Positions 9,074 to 17,591 of a stretch of DNA of 64,000 nucleotides are shown here, piece after piece. Position numbers and translations under genes: made by a program. Each line of letters opens with the position of its first letter. Positions within the stretch are counted from its first letter, which is position 1. The notes beneath the pieces were generated by a model. The model was not told where the DNA came from. It was given only the letters and a program-made list of their open reading frames with translations, and ran no database searches. This DNA comes from Ferdinandcohnia sp047238305 (GTDB taxonomy: Bacteria > Bacillota > Bacilli > Bacillales > Bacillaceae_L), in assembly GCF_047238305.1 (NCBI RefSeq), contig NZ_JBDFMO010000001.1:372001-436000 (forward strand), in the 5' to 3' direction.

Positions 9074-9104
9074 AAAACTACGCCCAGAATTTGCGTAGTT
9101 TTTA
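9074..9104. terminator. Bidirectional terminator
   Basis: ACTACGC and GCGTAGT with A and T runs on either side, between chaA and the OsmC gene. Confidence 0.8.
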
Positions 9105-9138
9105 ATCTCTATAAAAATTATGTTCTTTTATGGTGTTT

Positions 9139-9525
9139 TTATTCATCAATGATTTCAAAAGTCTCTGTAATTTCAATGCTTCCCTTTACCGATTGTGCCA
9201 TTGGACAATTGCGGGCAGCAATCTCGATAGAACGCTCAATTTTTTGTTCATTTAAATCGGCACCTTTTATGATGTAGTGGAGATGAATTTTTTCAACTCG
9301 ATTCGCTTTTGCCTCATTTCGTTCAACCTCTGTATGAATGGCGATGTCCTCCACCTGCATTCTCTTTTTTTCGAGAATTTTTCGAAGCGTGCCACCACTG
9401 CAAACTGCAATTGAAGACACTAAAAGCTGATAGGGTCTAAACCCATATGCTTCATCCCCAGCAACATGTAATTCCCCGTATTCCACGTCTGTGTAAAAGC
9501 CAACTTCCTTCATTTTAAAGATCAT
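9139..9525 (-). CDS. OsmC/YhfA family protein
   Basis: A small (128 residue) OsmC-fold protein. The family detoxifies organic hydroperoxides using two reactive cysteines. Here one Cys is in SIAVCSGGTLRKIL (about 42) and the other in ARNCPMAQSV (about 106), the usual spacing, so the redox pair appears intact. The start is set at ATG 9525, since GGGGGA lies 7-8 bases upstream; the in-frame ATG at 9540 overlaps that same site. It is a lone gene with its own terminator. Confidence 0.85.
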   Translation of the reverse strand: MIFKMKEVGFYTDVEYGELHVAGDEAYGFRPYQLLVSSIAVCSGGTLRKILEKKRMQVEDIAIHTEVERNEAKANRVEKIHLHYIIKGADLNEQKIERSIEIAARNCPMAQSVKGSIEITETFEIIDE

Positions 9526-9697
9526 GAAAAATTCCCCCATTCTCGTAAGTTATCATTAGTTTACTCTTGTTCTACCCCAAATGAAAAGAAAATCAATTCC
9601 TTCATAGTATTTTTGGATAATTTTAAAATCTCATGAGGGACCCACAATTAGAAGAGTAAATCGTGGTCGGCTAAGGAAGGGAATATTTTAAAAATAA

Positions 9698-9729
9698 AAA
9701 AGAGCAATATCTTAATTGACATTGCTCCC
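9698..9729 (-). terminator. Rho-independent terminator
   Basis: Minus strand: GAGCAAT, loop, ATTGCTC, TTTTTT, following the AMP-dependent ligase. Confidence 0.85.
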
Positions 9730-9743
9730 AAATAAACAAAGAC

Positions 9744-11261
9744 TTACGTAGCGCTTTTTGAGCCTCCGACATTGCGCAGCTGGCGTTTTAGAATTTTTCC
9801 ACTGGCGTTTCGCGGCAACTCCTTCACGATCTCAACTTGTTTCGGGACCTTGAAGCTAGCTAAATTGTTCCTGACATGCTGGAGGATCTCCTCTTCAGAC
9901 ACTGGAGCTTTGATGACAACGAAAGCAGTGACAGCCTCAATCCATTTTTCGTCAGGTACACCGACAACTGCAACCTCTGCAACCTGTGGTAGCTCATAGA
10001 TGCAGTCCTCTATCTCACGGGAGGCCACCAGCACACCGCCAGTGTTGATGACATCCTTCACTCGATCAATTACCTCGATATATCCATTCTCGTCCATCTT
10101 TACAAGATCTCCCGAGTGGAACCAACCCCCGGAAAACGCCTTTTCCGTCGCTTCCCTTTTGTTCCAATAACCAAGGCAAAGCTGGGGTGAACGGTATACA
10201 ATTTCTCCGAGTTCACCGGTGGGCACAGGATTACCCTCATCATCCACGACGCGCGCCTCAACGAAGAGCATCGGTCTTCCTGCGGAACCAGGATGGTCCG
10301 CGTGCTCCTCAGGACGCAGGACTGTACATGCAGGACCCATCTCAGATTGACCGAACACGTTGTAAAACCCGAGCTCTGGCAGACATTTCTGGAGCCGTTC
10401 GAGTATTGGTCCTGGCATGATTGAAGCTCCATAATAGGCCTTCCGAAGATTCTCGAGATTTCGAGAGGTTAGCTCAGGGTGATTCGCGATTGAAACCCAA
10501 ACGGTTGGAGCAGCGAAGAACGATGTAATTGCATCCTGCTCCATCGTTTCAAGTACAGCACCAGCCACGGGAGCAGAAAGCACCTTGTTCCAGCCCCCCA
10601 CCAACAGTGCCGGCAGCATGAACACATGCATCTGCGCGGAATGGTAGAGAGGCAGGCAGTGGAGCGCACGGTCTGACTCCTTGATGTCCAGACCTTGGAT
10701 GCAGCTCATGTAGTGGTGCATCAGGGCACGATGTGTCATTATTGCTCCCTTTGGATCCGAAGTGGTGCCCGACGTGTAGAGTAGCTGAGCGATATCCGTG
10801 TCCTCCACATCGAACTCATCATCTTTTAAAGGACGGTTATCGGTACTCGAAACCCAGTCCATGAGTTCGTCCTCAAATTGCAGGACCTTGCGATGACTGT
10901 TTGACTTATTCTGAGAGATAGCATCAGCGAGTTCTCGGTCAGCAATGATGAGAGCTGGATCGGAATCACTTAGAATGTAATCGAGTTCTCCGGCTCGGAG
11001 TTGGAAATTCACCGGAACGTGGATGGCTCCCATACGTGCAGTTGCTAAAAACAACAGTACGTAAATATCGGAGTTTTTACCGTAAGCAGCCACTCGGTCT
11101 CCCTTTTCCACCCCCTGCTCACACAGTTGGCGCGCGATACGGGTAACCGCCATGTCGAGTTCACGGTAACTCCACTCCCGGTTATCAAATGCAACGGCAA
11201 TATTACGTGGCACGCGTGCGGCCGTACGACGGACCGCCTCAGCTATAGTGCTTGTTCTCAT
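9744..11261 (-). CDS. AMP-dependent acyl-CoA synthetase/ligase
   Basis: ANL-superfamily enzyme of 505 residues that would activate a carboxylic acid as acyl-AMP and transfer it to CoA. Motifs: YTSGTTSDPKG (162-172, ATP loop), FGQSEMGP (adenine site), GWFHSGDL, DRVKDVINTGG (hinge) and the C-terminal PRNASGKILKRQLR with the catalytic Lys. The size and motif set suit a medium- or long-chain or aromatic acyl-CoA ligase. The substrate is not predictable. The gene is visibly richer in G+C (about half, by eye) and uses codons such as CGC/CGG/GCG far more than its neighbours, which suggests horizontal acquisition. A promoter and palindrome lie upstream. Confidence 0.88.
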   Translation of the reverse strand: MRTSTIAEAVRRTAARVPRNIAVAFDNREWSYRELDMAVTRIARQLCEQGVEKGDRVAAYGKNSDIYVLLFLATARMGAIHVPVNFQLRAGELDYILSDSDPALIIADRELADAISQNKSNSHRKVLQFEDELMDWVSSTDNRPLKDDEFDVEDTDIAQLLYTSGTTSDPKGAIMTHRALMHHYMSCIQGLDIKESDRALHCLPLYHSAQMHVFMLPALLVGGWNKVLSAPVAGAVLETMEQDAITSFFAAPTVWVSIANHPELTSRNLENLRKAYYGASIMPGPILERLQKCLPELGFYNVFGQSEMGPACTVLRPEEHADHPGSAGRPMLFVEARVVDDEGNPVPTGELGEIVYRSPQLCLGYWNKREATEKAFSGGWFHSGDLVKMDENGYIEVIDRVKDVINTGGVLVASREIEDCIYELPQVAEVAVVGVPDEKWIEAVTAFVVIKAPVSEEEILQHVRNNLASFKVPKQVEIVKELPRNASGKILKRQLRNVGGSKSAT

Positions 11262-11361
11262 CTTATTTTCAGTCCCCTTTCAATTTAGGTTGGAGCACAA
11301 CACTTGTAAAACCAGGACGTCTGCGATGAAGTAGGATATTATGTAACCAAAACGAATTATT

Positions 11362-11419
11362 ATTCATAAAATTATGAATATTTATTTTAAATATAAAACT
11401 ACTCTTACTCAACTGTCAA
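11362..11419 (-). promoter_or_regulatory. SigA promoter with downstream palindrome
   Basis: Minus strand: -35 TTGACA (11419-11414), 17-base spacer, -10 TTATAT (11396-11391). The palindrome ATTCATAA-AA-TTATGAAT (11362-11379) sits at about +5 to +22, a good repressor position. No regulator gene is adjacent. TetR-type FadR-like control is a guess. Confidence 0.6.
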
Positions 11420-11559
11420 TGTAATAATGAAGACTCTTTTCACTATAAAATTTACTGCTTAGAATTTTTGCCCTTCTGACTATTGTTAAATCTTTTCAAT
11501 TCCCAACCCTAGATTATTTTTGTATGATTAGATTGGAAAATGAACTGGGGGAAAACAAC

Positions 11560-12723
11560 ATGAAATTGCGTTTTTGGATATTAGTAAGTATAGTGGCGGT
11601 CTCGGGGTTTAGCCAGGGAATGCTGCTGCCTTTGATTGCGGTTATCTTTGAAAATAGCGGACTATCATCCACCTTAAATGGATTAAATGCAACCGCCCTC
11701 TATATCGGAATCTTATTTGTATCACCCTTTATGGAATACCCATTGCGCAAATATGGCTATAAACCTGTTATTCTATTTGGCGGATTGCTTGTGGTTATAT
11801 CCCTCGCCTTATTCCCATTATGGAAATCGTTTTGGTTTTGGTTTGCATTGCGACTCTTGATTGGGATTGGGGACCATGCCCTGCACTTTGGAACTCAAAC
11901 ATGGATTACATCGTTTTCGCCAGAGGAAAAGCGCGGAAGGAACATCTCGTTATACGGCTTGTTCTTTGGGCTAGGCTTTGCCACAGGTCCATTAATGACA
12001 CCATTAATCCATATCAATGAAGCATTGCCTTTTATCCTGTCTTCAATCCTTTGTTTAATCGGGTGGTTCTTTTTATTCCTATTAAAAAATGAGTTTCCTG
12101 AAACAGATTTGGGTGTGAACTCCTTTAAAGAAACGATCAACCGATTTTCAAAAGCCTGGAAATATGCATGGGTTGCCTTTTTACCACCAATGGCCTACGG
12201 ATTTTTAGAGTCATCCTTAAACGGTAGCTTCCCTGTGTACGGATTACGCATTGATTTACAGGTTACGTTTGTATCCATTTTATTAACGTCATTTGCTCTT
12301 GGTAGCATCATTACCCAGCTTCCTTTGGGAATTCTAAGCGACAAATATGGACGAAGAAATATTTTAACGATTGTCCTATTTTTAGGATTTGTAGGTTTTA
12401 CTGCTGCAAGCTTCCTAGAACACTCTCATGTTGGACTTTGGCTTTGCATTACGTTTGCTGGGATGGCGGTTGGCTCCACATTTTCACTCGGTATCTCTTA
12501 TATGACAGATTTAATGCCAAGAAATCTACTTCCAACGGGTAACCTTCTTTGCGGCATCTTTTTTAGCATCGGTAGCCTGGTTGGACCGTTTTTCGGCGGC
12601 TTGTTTATTCAGTACTTTGAAAGCATTAGCTTTTTCAATGTCATCGGGACCATTTTGTTTGTCATCTTTATTGTGATAGGTGTTTTTGGTTCGAAAACAG
12701 CTCCTAAAACGGTTGAAAGTTGA
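11560..12723 (+). CDS. MFS transporter (YfkF-like)
   Basis: A 12-helix MFS permease of 387 residues. An RGRNISLYGLFFGLG segment is seen near TM5, and LPLGILSDKYGRRN in the second half is a repeat of motif A. The ATG at 11560 is chosen because GGGGGAA stands 7 bases upstream; the ATG at 11524 lacks a site. In B. subtilis yfkF, an MFS gene, follows yfkE, so this may be its counterpart separated by the inserted OsmC and ligase genes. That is synteny-based inference. The substrate is unknown. Confidence 0.82.
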   Translation: MKLRFWILVSIVAVSGFSQGMLLPLIAVIFENSGLSSTLNGLNATALYIGILFVSPFMEYPLRKYGYKPVILFGGLLVVISLALFPLWKSFWFWFALRLLIGIGDHALHFGTQTWITSFSPEEKRGRNISLYGLFFGLGFATGPLMTPLIHINEALPFILSSILCLIGWFFLFLLKNEFPETDLGVNSFKETINRFSKAWKYAWVAFLPPMAYGFLESSLNGSFPVYGLRIDLQVTFVSILLTSFALGSIITQLPLGILSDKYGRRNILTIVLFLGFVGFTAASFLEHSHVGLWLCITFAGMAVGSTFSLGISYMTDLMPRNLLPTGNLLCGIFFSIGSLVGPFFGGLFIQYFESISFFNVIGTILFVIFIVIGVFGSKTAPKTVES

Positions 12724-12752
12724 GACTTCCTTTTGTAGGGGAGTCTTTTTTG
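12721..12752 (+). terminator. Rho-independent terminator
   Basis: AGACTTCC, loop, GGGGAGTCT, then TTTTTTG, overlapping the MFS stop codon. Confidence 0.8.
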
Positions 12753-12930
12753 TATGACCTAGCGACGATCAGTGGACACCAGCAGTTTTCCTTTTTCGCA
12801 TATGAATTTTTGCCTATTTTTCAGAATTTCGTTGACGTTTTTCGAAAATCTGTTATATAATACAATTAATTATAATACACTGTATTAAAACAGATGTGCA
12901 GGACGAAAAATGAAAAGGGAGATGATTGTT

Positions 12931-13077
12931 ATGAGTAGGCAAGAACGCAAAAACATGATTGAGTTTATTGAGAAGGTTAAAGGTATCGATAAAATGGAGC
13001 TCATGTATATGACAGATGCAGATATCGAGCATATCTATGACACAACGTATTATCACTTCGAAGAAATTGTGGAATAA
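12931..13077 (+). CDS. BH0509 family small protein
   Basis: A 48-residue protein beginning MSRQERKNMIEFIEKVKG and ending in an acidic helix (DIEHIYDTTYYHFEEIVE). I recognise it as the BH0509 family of tiny Bacillus proteins with the same MSRQERKxMIxFIExVKG start. AGGGAG lies about 9 bases upstream, and a strong terminator follows. A second ATG at 12910 is in frame but lacks a good site. The function is unknown. Confidence 0.75.
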   Translation: MSRQERKNMIEFIEKVKGIDKMELMYMTDADIEHIYDTTYYHFEEIVE

Positions 13078-13090
13078 TGGTATAGAAAAA

Positions 13091-13118
13091 GAACTCGCCG
13101 CTTGGCGAGTTTTTATTC
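13091..13118. terminator. Bidirectional terminator
   Basis: ACTCGCC, four-base loop, GGCGAGT, TTTTTATT; shared by the BH0509 gene (+) and the HTH gene (-). Confidence 0.85.
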
Positions 13119-13328
13119 TTGTTCATCTGGTCTGTATTCTAATATGTCGCCAGGCTGGCAGTCCAGGGCCTTGCAAATCCCTTCTAATGTAGAAAATCGA
13201 ACCGCCTTTGCCTTCCCATTTTTTAAAATGGACAGATTCGCCATCGTGATTCCGACCCTTTCTGATAACTCGGTTACACTCATTTTTCGTTTTGCGAGCA
13301 TTACGTCTATATTAATAATGATTGCCAT
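13113..13328 (-). CDS. HTH Xre/Cro-type regulator (YozG-like)
   Basis: A 71-residue single-domain helix-turn-helix protein. The HTH runs through KMSVTELSERVGITMANLSILKNGKAKAVRFSTLEGICKA (split across about 15-55), the usual YozG/YdaS pattern with a C-terminal CQPGDILEY. GAGGTG lies 6-7 bases before the ATG at 13328. The preceding gene's stop overlaps this ribosome site, so the two are translationally linked. It resembles the B. subtilis yoaS-yozG operon, in which a DUF2975 membrane protein is paired with this regulator. Confidence 0.85.
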   Translation of the reverse strand: MAIIINIDVMLAKRKMSVTELSERVGITMANLSILKNGKAKAVRFSTLEGICKALDCQPGDILEYRPDEQE

Positions 13329-13338
13329 TGTATTCACC

Positions 13339-13836
13339 TCAAACCGTTAAGTCGTTTTCTTCTTGGATTTCAATGGCATTTTTCAATAGCTTTTGAAGTA
13401 CGGCTGCAAAAACAGACACAACAAAACATGCAAAAATAATGACCAATGCAATAAGCAAGACACCTGGATGACCTGCATTTTGTGAGATTACGAAAAAGAA
13501 GCCAATGACGTACCATGCACTAATGATCGCCGCACAATATTTTATGATCGTTAAAGATTTTACCGATTTATGAGAGAAAGCATTATTTTTATCAATATAA
13601 CTTAGTAGTTTAAAGCCCTGAAAAAGCGCAAATAAATACGGGATCAAGGTCACTTCGATTCCAATTAATAGTGGATATTTCAAATACGCGAACTCTGCAT
13701 TTTTGACTGCTAAATCATTCGCAGCCCAAGGTAGCCAATAAATACATAACGCCAACACAACGATTCCCATAAAAAAGATTGCTACTTTTAAAAAGAGTGT
13801 ATTCCCTCGTTCTTTTAGCCTCATGATTCCCTCCAT
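13339..13836 (-). CDS. DUF2975 membrane protein (YoaS-like)
   Basis: A protein of 165 residues with four predicted membrane helices (for example VAIFFMGIVVLALCIYWLPW and YCAAIISAWYVIGFFFVIS). The conserved-looking KLLSYIDKNNAFSHKSVKSL loop is typical of DUF2975 (PF11188). ATG 13836 is preceded by GAGGTG at 6 bases; a second ATG four codons later also has a site (GGAGGG). It is the first gene of a two-gene operon with the HTH regulator. Its role is unknown; it may sense or relay a membrane state to the regulator. Confidence 0.8.
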   Translation of the reverse strand: MEGIMRLKERGNTLFLKVAIFFMGIVVLALCIYWLPWAANDLAVKNAEFAYLKYPLLIGIEVTLIPYLFALFQGFKLLSYIDKNNAFSHKSVKSLTIIKYCAAIISAWYVIGFFFVISQNAGHPGVLLIALVIIFACFVVSVFAAVLQKLLKNAIEIQEENDLTV

Positions 13837-13934
13837 CAAAAACACCTCACCTATTTTTTCTCTTTGATTAGTGTACCCGATCATTTATTGTTTTTCAATA
13901 AATTATTATCTTTTGCCGCTATTTGCGAACTTAT

Positions 13935-13999
13935 TTAAAATAATTATAAAAAAGACTTTTAAAATCCATGCATTATGTTATAATTAATAATAATTATAA
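13935..13999 (+). promoter_or_regulatory. Two PerR-like boxes around the pfeT promoter
   Basis: TTAAAATAATTATAA (13935-13949) and TAATAATAATTATAA (13985-13999) each match the PerR consensus TTATAATNATTATAA with one mismatch. They start exactly 50 bp apart. Between them lies an extended -10 (TGTTATAAT, 13976-13984) with only a weak -35, so the second box covers the start site. In B. subtilis pfeT is a PerR-regulated gene, which supports the reading. Confidence 0.7.
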
Positions 14000-14081
14000 A
14001 GTGAAAATCAATAAAATTAAGTGCTGCTATCTAAATGATTGCAGTTTTCTTGTTTAAACAGCTAAATGAGTGTGATTCCCT

Positions 14082-14154
14082 TTCTCAATTAGCGAAAATA
14101 AGTTGATTTTAATTCTCAATTAGATATCGATAAATGATTATTTTTCTCAATTAG
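14082..14154 (+). repeat. Three TTCTCAATTAG repeats at 31-bp spacing
   Basis: Identical 11-mers start at 14082, 14113 and 14144, exactly 31 bp apart, in the pfeT leader. The intervening AT-rich sequence is also loosely similar (TAAGTTGATTTT and TAAATGATTATT). The last copy ends 5 bases before the GGAGGCG ribosome site. Confidence 0.7.
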
Positions 14155-14172
14155 AAAACGGAGGCGAATGAA

Positions 14173-16104
14173 ATGAGTACAGAAGTAAAAACAGCTTCAG
14201 GACAACAACTATACAAAACAGAAAAGGAACCTTCCCCATTCCTTGAAAAAGTAAAGCTTCACGGGGAATTGATCGCAGCTTTAACGAGTGGTGTGTTAAT
14301 TGCGATTGCATGGATATTAAGTCATTTCGAACAAAATACGGCTTCAATCGTTTTGTATCTTCTTGCATTTGTGATAGGTGGTTACGCAAAGGCTAAGGAA
14401 GGTATTTCAGAAACAATCGCTGAAAAGGAATTAAATGTGGAAATGCTGATGATTTTTGCCGCAATTGGCTCTGCCATTATTGGCTACTGGAATGAGGGGG
14501 CCATTTTAATCTTCATCTTCGCATTAAGTGGGGCTCTTGAAACCTATACGATGAACAAGAGCCATAAGGAGATCTCTTCTCTCATGGGAATGCAGCCTGA
14601 AGAAGCTACTCTTATTCAAAACGGGATTGAGCAGGTTGTCCATGTTTCCTCCCTTCAGATCGGGGATACCATTTTGGTTAAGCCAGGTGAAAGCATTCCA
14701 GCTGATGGAAAGCTTTTAAAAGGTGAGACAAACGTGGACCAGGCTGCCATTACCGGTGAATCAATTCCGGTCCACAAATCCCTAGGCGATGAGGTTTTTG
14801 CAGGAACGGTTAACCTACGTGGTTCTATTATTGTTGAAGTGACAAAGCCAAATGAAGATTCGTTATTCCAAAAAATCATTAAACTTGTCCAAGCAGCACA
14901 AACTGAAAAATCACCTTCACAGCTTTTTATCGAAAAATTTGAAGGTAAGTATGTGAAAATTGTTTTAATAGCAGTTGGTTTCATGATGTTTCTACCTCAC
15001 TTCCTTCTAGATTGGACATGGACGGAAACCTTATACAGGGCGATGGTTTTACTAGTTGTTGCCTCCCCATGTGCACTTGTTGCCTCCATTATGCCAGCAA
15101 CTCTATCGGCAATTTCAAATGGGGCAAAACGCGGAATACTTTTTAAAGGCGGTGCACACTTAGAGCAACTTGGAAACCTAAAAGCAATTGCGCTTGATAA
15201 AACCGGAACATTAACAAAAGGAAAGCCTGTTGTGACTGACATCATTGTAGGGGATTCAATGGAACAGAGTGAATTTTTACAAGTGGTTGCTTCCATTGAA
15301 AATCAATCGACTCACCCATTAGCAGGAGCTATTGTGGCACATGCTAAGTCGAATAGTCAAGAGCTGCTTTCAATCCACGGAATCGAGGATATTCCAGGAT
15401 TTGGGATAAAAGCAACAGTAGATGAAGCTACTTGGCTAATCGGTAAAGCTGAGCTTGTCGGAAATGAAGCAGCTAGTGCTTTTAAAAATGGGGTTGCGAA
15501 ACAATTGGCTACTGAAGGTAAAACGATTGTTTATGTAAAAACAGGTGACGACATTGCCGGAATTCTTGCACTTAAGGATGTTGTCCGTGATGATACGGTT
15601 TCAGCTATTTCTGCTTTGAAAAACCTAGGAATTTTTACGGTTATGCTAACTGGTGATGGTGAGAAAACCGCAGAATCCATTTCAAAGGAAAGCCATGTTG
15701 ACCAATACATTGCCGAATGTTTGCCCGAAACAAAGGTTGACCACATTAAAGAATTGATTTCGAAATACGAGACCGTTGCGATGGTCGGAGATGGAATCAA
15801 TGATGCACCTGCTTTAGCAACGGCTAACGTTGGGATTGCGATGGGTCAGGGAACCGACGTGGCCCTTGAAACAGCTGATGTCGTTCTTATGAAAAACGAC
15901 CTTCCACGAATCGCGGAAGCCGTAAAGCTTTCAAAACGCATGAATCGGATTATTAAACAAAATGTTATTTTTTCAATCGCTGTGATTATGCTACTGATTG
16001 TGTCTAACTTCTTTCAAGTCATTGACCTCCCAATTGGAGTTATTGGTCACGAAGGAAGCACAATACTTGTTATTTTAAACGGGCTTCGATTGTTAAAGTC
16101 ATAA
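14173..16104 (+). CDS. pfeT: P1B-4-type metal efflux ATPase (PfeT/ZosA)
   Basis: A heavy-metal-pumping P-type ATPase of 643 residues. Domain order: two-helix start without any N-terminal metal-binding domain, actuator domain with TGES, the metal-site motif SPC (298-300) in place of CPC, phosphorylated D342 in DKTGTLT, GDGIND in the P domain, and HEGST (from H626) in the last helix. SPC plus HEGST defines the P1B-4 class, whose members export Fe(II), Co(II) or similar. B. subtilis PfeT has the same length and layout and is induced by peroxide via PerR. Start at 14173 after GGAGGCG. It is monocistronic and ends at a strong terminator. Confidence 0.88.
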   Translation: MSTEVKTASGQQLYKTEKEPSPFLEKVKLHGELIAALTSGVLIAIAWILSHFEQNTASIVLYLLAFVIGGYAKAKEGISETIAEKELNVEMLMIFAAIGSAIIGYWNEGAILIFIFALSGALETYTMNKSHKEISSLMGMQPEEATLIQNGIEQVVHVSSLQIGDTILVKPGESIPADGKLLKGETNVDQAAITGESIPVHKSLGDEVFAGTVNLRGSIIVEVTKPNEDSLFQKIIKLVQAAQTEKSPSQLFIEKFEGKYVKIVLIAVGFMMFLPHFLLDWTWTETLYRAMVLLVVASPCALVASIMPATLSAISNGAKRGILFKGGAHLEQLGNLKAIALDKTGTLTKGKPVVTDIIVGDSMEQSEFLQVVASIENQSTHPLAGAIVAHAKSNSQELLSIHGIEDIPGFGIKATVDEATWLIGKAELVGNEAASAFKNGVAKQLATEGKTIVYVKTGDDIAGILALKDVVRDDTVSAISALKNLGIFTVMLTGDGEKTAESISKESHVDQYIAECLPETKVDHIKELISKYETVAMVGDGINDAPALATANVGIAMGQGTDVALETADVVLMKNDLPRIAEAVKLSKRMNRIIKQNVIFSIAVIMLLIVSNFFQVIDLPIGVIGHEGSTILVILNGLRLLKS

Positions 16105-16108
16105 GAGG

Positions 16109-16143
16109 AAAGGACTTGACCCTAGCGGCCAAGTCCTTTTTTG
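16109..16143 (+). terminator. Rho-independent terminator
   Basis: AAGGACTTG, loop, CAAGTCCTT, TTTTTG directly after pfeT. Confidence 0.92.
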
Positions 16144-16148
16144 AGTTT

Positions 16149-16208
16149 TGGGGACCAGTGGAACCGTCCCTCTGGTTCCTTTGAGACCAGTGGAACTGCC
16201 TACTGGTT
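16149..16208. repeat. REP-like element B
   Basis: Two near copies in a row: GGGGACCAGTGGAACCGTCC followed by CTCTGGTTCC, and then GAGACCAGTGGAACTGCC followed by TACTGGTTCT. It ends exactly at the stop codon of the following minus-strand small gene. Confidence 0.75.
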
Positions 16209-16307
16209 CTAATGATAGCCGTTGCTGCCGTTAGCAGAACTGCTTGTTTTTTGTTTTGGGCTATTTTTCTTTCCCTTTTGTTTTGTGCCGCCGTCTTTTT
16301 TAGACAT
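16209..16307 (-). CDS. Lysine-rich 32-residue protein
   Basis: ATG 16307 follows a perfect AGGAGG at 8 bases. The product starts MSKKDGGTKQKGKKNSPKQK and ends in SSSANGSNGYH; about a quarter of its residues are Lys and there is no hydrophobic segment. It looks like a small basic, disordered protein similar in character to minor Bacillus spore proteins, but I do not recognise the family. The stop is at the edge of REP element B, and no separate terminator is seen. Confidence 0.6.
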   Translation of the reverse strand: MSKKDGGTKQKGKKNSPKQKTSSSANGSNGYH

Positions 16308-16387
16308 AATTGAGGCCTCCTTATATTGTACTTACACCTCTATTATCTCTCGCTACCTTCTTTTCATGAAGGTAACTTCCGGAAAAA

Positions 16388-17227
16388 TCAGCGGCCATCT
16401 CTGATGCGATGGCAATTTAGAATCGCGTTGATTTCACCACCGATGATGATGATCATCGCCGACAAATAAAACCAAATCATCAGCACAATGATAGCTCCTA
16501 GGCTTCCATACGTCGTAGAGTAATGCCCGAAGCTGTTCACGTAATAGGAAAATGCAAGCGAAACAAACATCCACCCAAAGGTCGCAAAAAAGGCGCCAGA
16601 AATAATCTCTTTTATCTTTAACGGTCGGTTAGGCGCGACCCAGTACAAAAAGGTAAACACGATAAATAGAATCGCCGCACTCACAATCCAACGAATTCCG
16701 TTCCAAATATCTAAAAATTCATCAGACAGGCCAAACGATGAAAAGATAAAAATCCCAATTTGTTTTCCAAAGACCGGTAATAACAAAGCAACAATAATGA
16801 CAAAAATCATCCCAAAAGTTAATAAGATTGAGATTCCTCTTGTGAAAAAGAAGTTCCGTGTTTCCTTCACATCATAGGCTTTGTTAAACGCACGAACGAC
16901 CGCATTAATTCCATTGGAGGACGACCATAATGTACCGATGATCCCAATGGATAACAGCCCGCCTTTTTGCGAACCCACAATGTAATTTAAGTTTTCTTCA
17001 ATCATAGCAACAGTACCCTCGGGTGCGTACTGCGCTACAAACTCCAACACATCGATTTGGGAAATGGGCAAATACCCAATAAGTGTCACTAGAAAGATTA
17101 AAAACGGGAATAGAGAAAGCAAGAAAAAATAAGCAAGCTCTGCTGAAAGACTACCTACCTCATCTTCCTTATATCGCAAAATTAATTCCTTAATAAACCG
17201 CAAATCTACCGTTCGAATTTGGGTCAT
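16388..17227 (-). CDS. yfkH: YihY/UPF0761 family membrane protein
   Basis: An integral membrane protein of 279 residues with about six helices. Typical family features are LSAELAYFFLLSLFPFLIFLVTL at the first helix (about 28-50), LWSSSNGINAVVRAFNKAYDV (about 100-120) and YGSLGAIIVLMIWFYLSA near the end. The family was once misnamed ribonuclease BN; its role is not firmly known. It is the last gene of a yfkJ, YtxH-like, yfkH operon with gaps of only 4-6 bases, the same order as in B. subtilis. GAGGTG overlaps the stop of the preceding gene. Confidence 0.85.
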   Translation of the reverse strand: MTQIRTVDLRFIKELILRYKEDEVGSLSAELAYFFLLSLFPFLIFLVTLIGYLPISQIDVLEFVAQYAPEGTVAMIEENLNYIVGSQKGGLLSIGIIGTLWSSSNGINAVVRAFNKAYDVKETRNFFFTRGISILLTFGMIFVIIVALLLPVFGKQIGIFIFSSFGLSDEFLDIWNGIRWIVSAAILFIVFTFLYWVAPNRPLKIKEIISGAFFATFGWMFVSLAFSYYVNSFGHYSTTYGSLGAIIVLMIWFYLSAMIIIIGGEINAILNCHRIRDGR

Positions 17228-17231
17228 CTTT

Positions 17232-17585
17232 TCACCTCTCTATATTATCGTCCCTCACACCTTCCGTTTTATTAGAAATTGCGTCTTTTGTTTCTTTCAC
17301 TGCTTCAACGATTTCTGGTGTCGTTTCGACGATTTCATTAACCCTTGAGGTCACGATGCGAACATCCTCCGCCACTTGCTCAATCGTTGTACGAACCGTG
17401 TTAAATCGGTCCTTTACAAGCTCTGTATACCCCTGCGGATTTTTCATCACATCTACTGCTTTTCGACTAACTCTTTTACTAGTATGTAAAAACTCCTCTC
17501 TTGTTTCCTTATCAAATAAAGAAATCGCTGCTCCAAGGACAGCCCCAATGACCATGCCCTCCACCATTTTATTGCGTTTTGCCAT
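17232..17585 (-). CDS. YtxH-like membrane-associated protein
   Basis: A protein of 117 residues with one short hydrophobic glycine-rich N-terminal helix (MVIGAVLGAAISLF, about 11-24). A long amphipathic, coiled-coil-prone tail follows, alternating V/I and charged residues. This matches the YtxH family (PF12732) general plan. It sits between yfkJ and yfkH in the operon, the place of yfkI in B. subtilis; I do not assign the symbol with certainty. GGAAGGAG lies about 9 bases upstream and overlaps the yfkJ stop. The function is unknown, possibly general stress. Confidence 0.7.
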   Translation of the reverse strand: MAKRNKMVEGMVIGAVLGAAISLFDKETREEFLHTSKRVSRKAVDVMKNPQGYTELVKDRFNTVRTTIEQVAEDVRIVTSRVNEIVETTPEIVEAVKETKDAISNKTEGVRDDNIER

Positions 17586-17591
17586 TTTGGA

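Noticed and set aside
10100..10432. Frames opposite or inside the AMP-dependent ligase
   Set aside because: The high G+C content of the gene creates long chance frames; the ligase motifs decide the real one.
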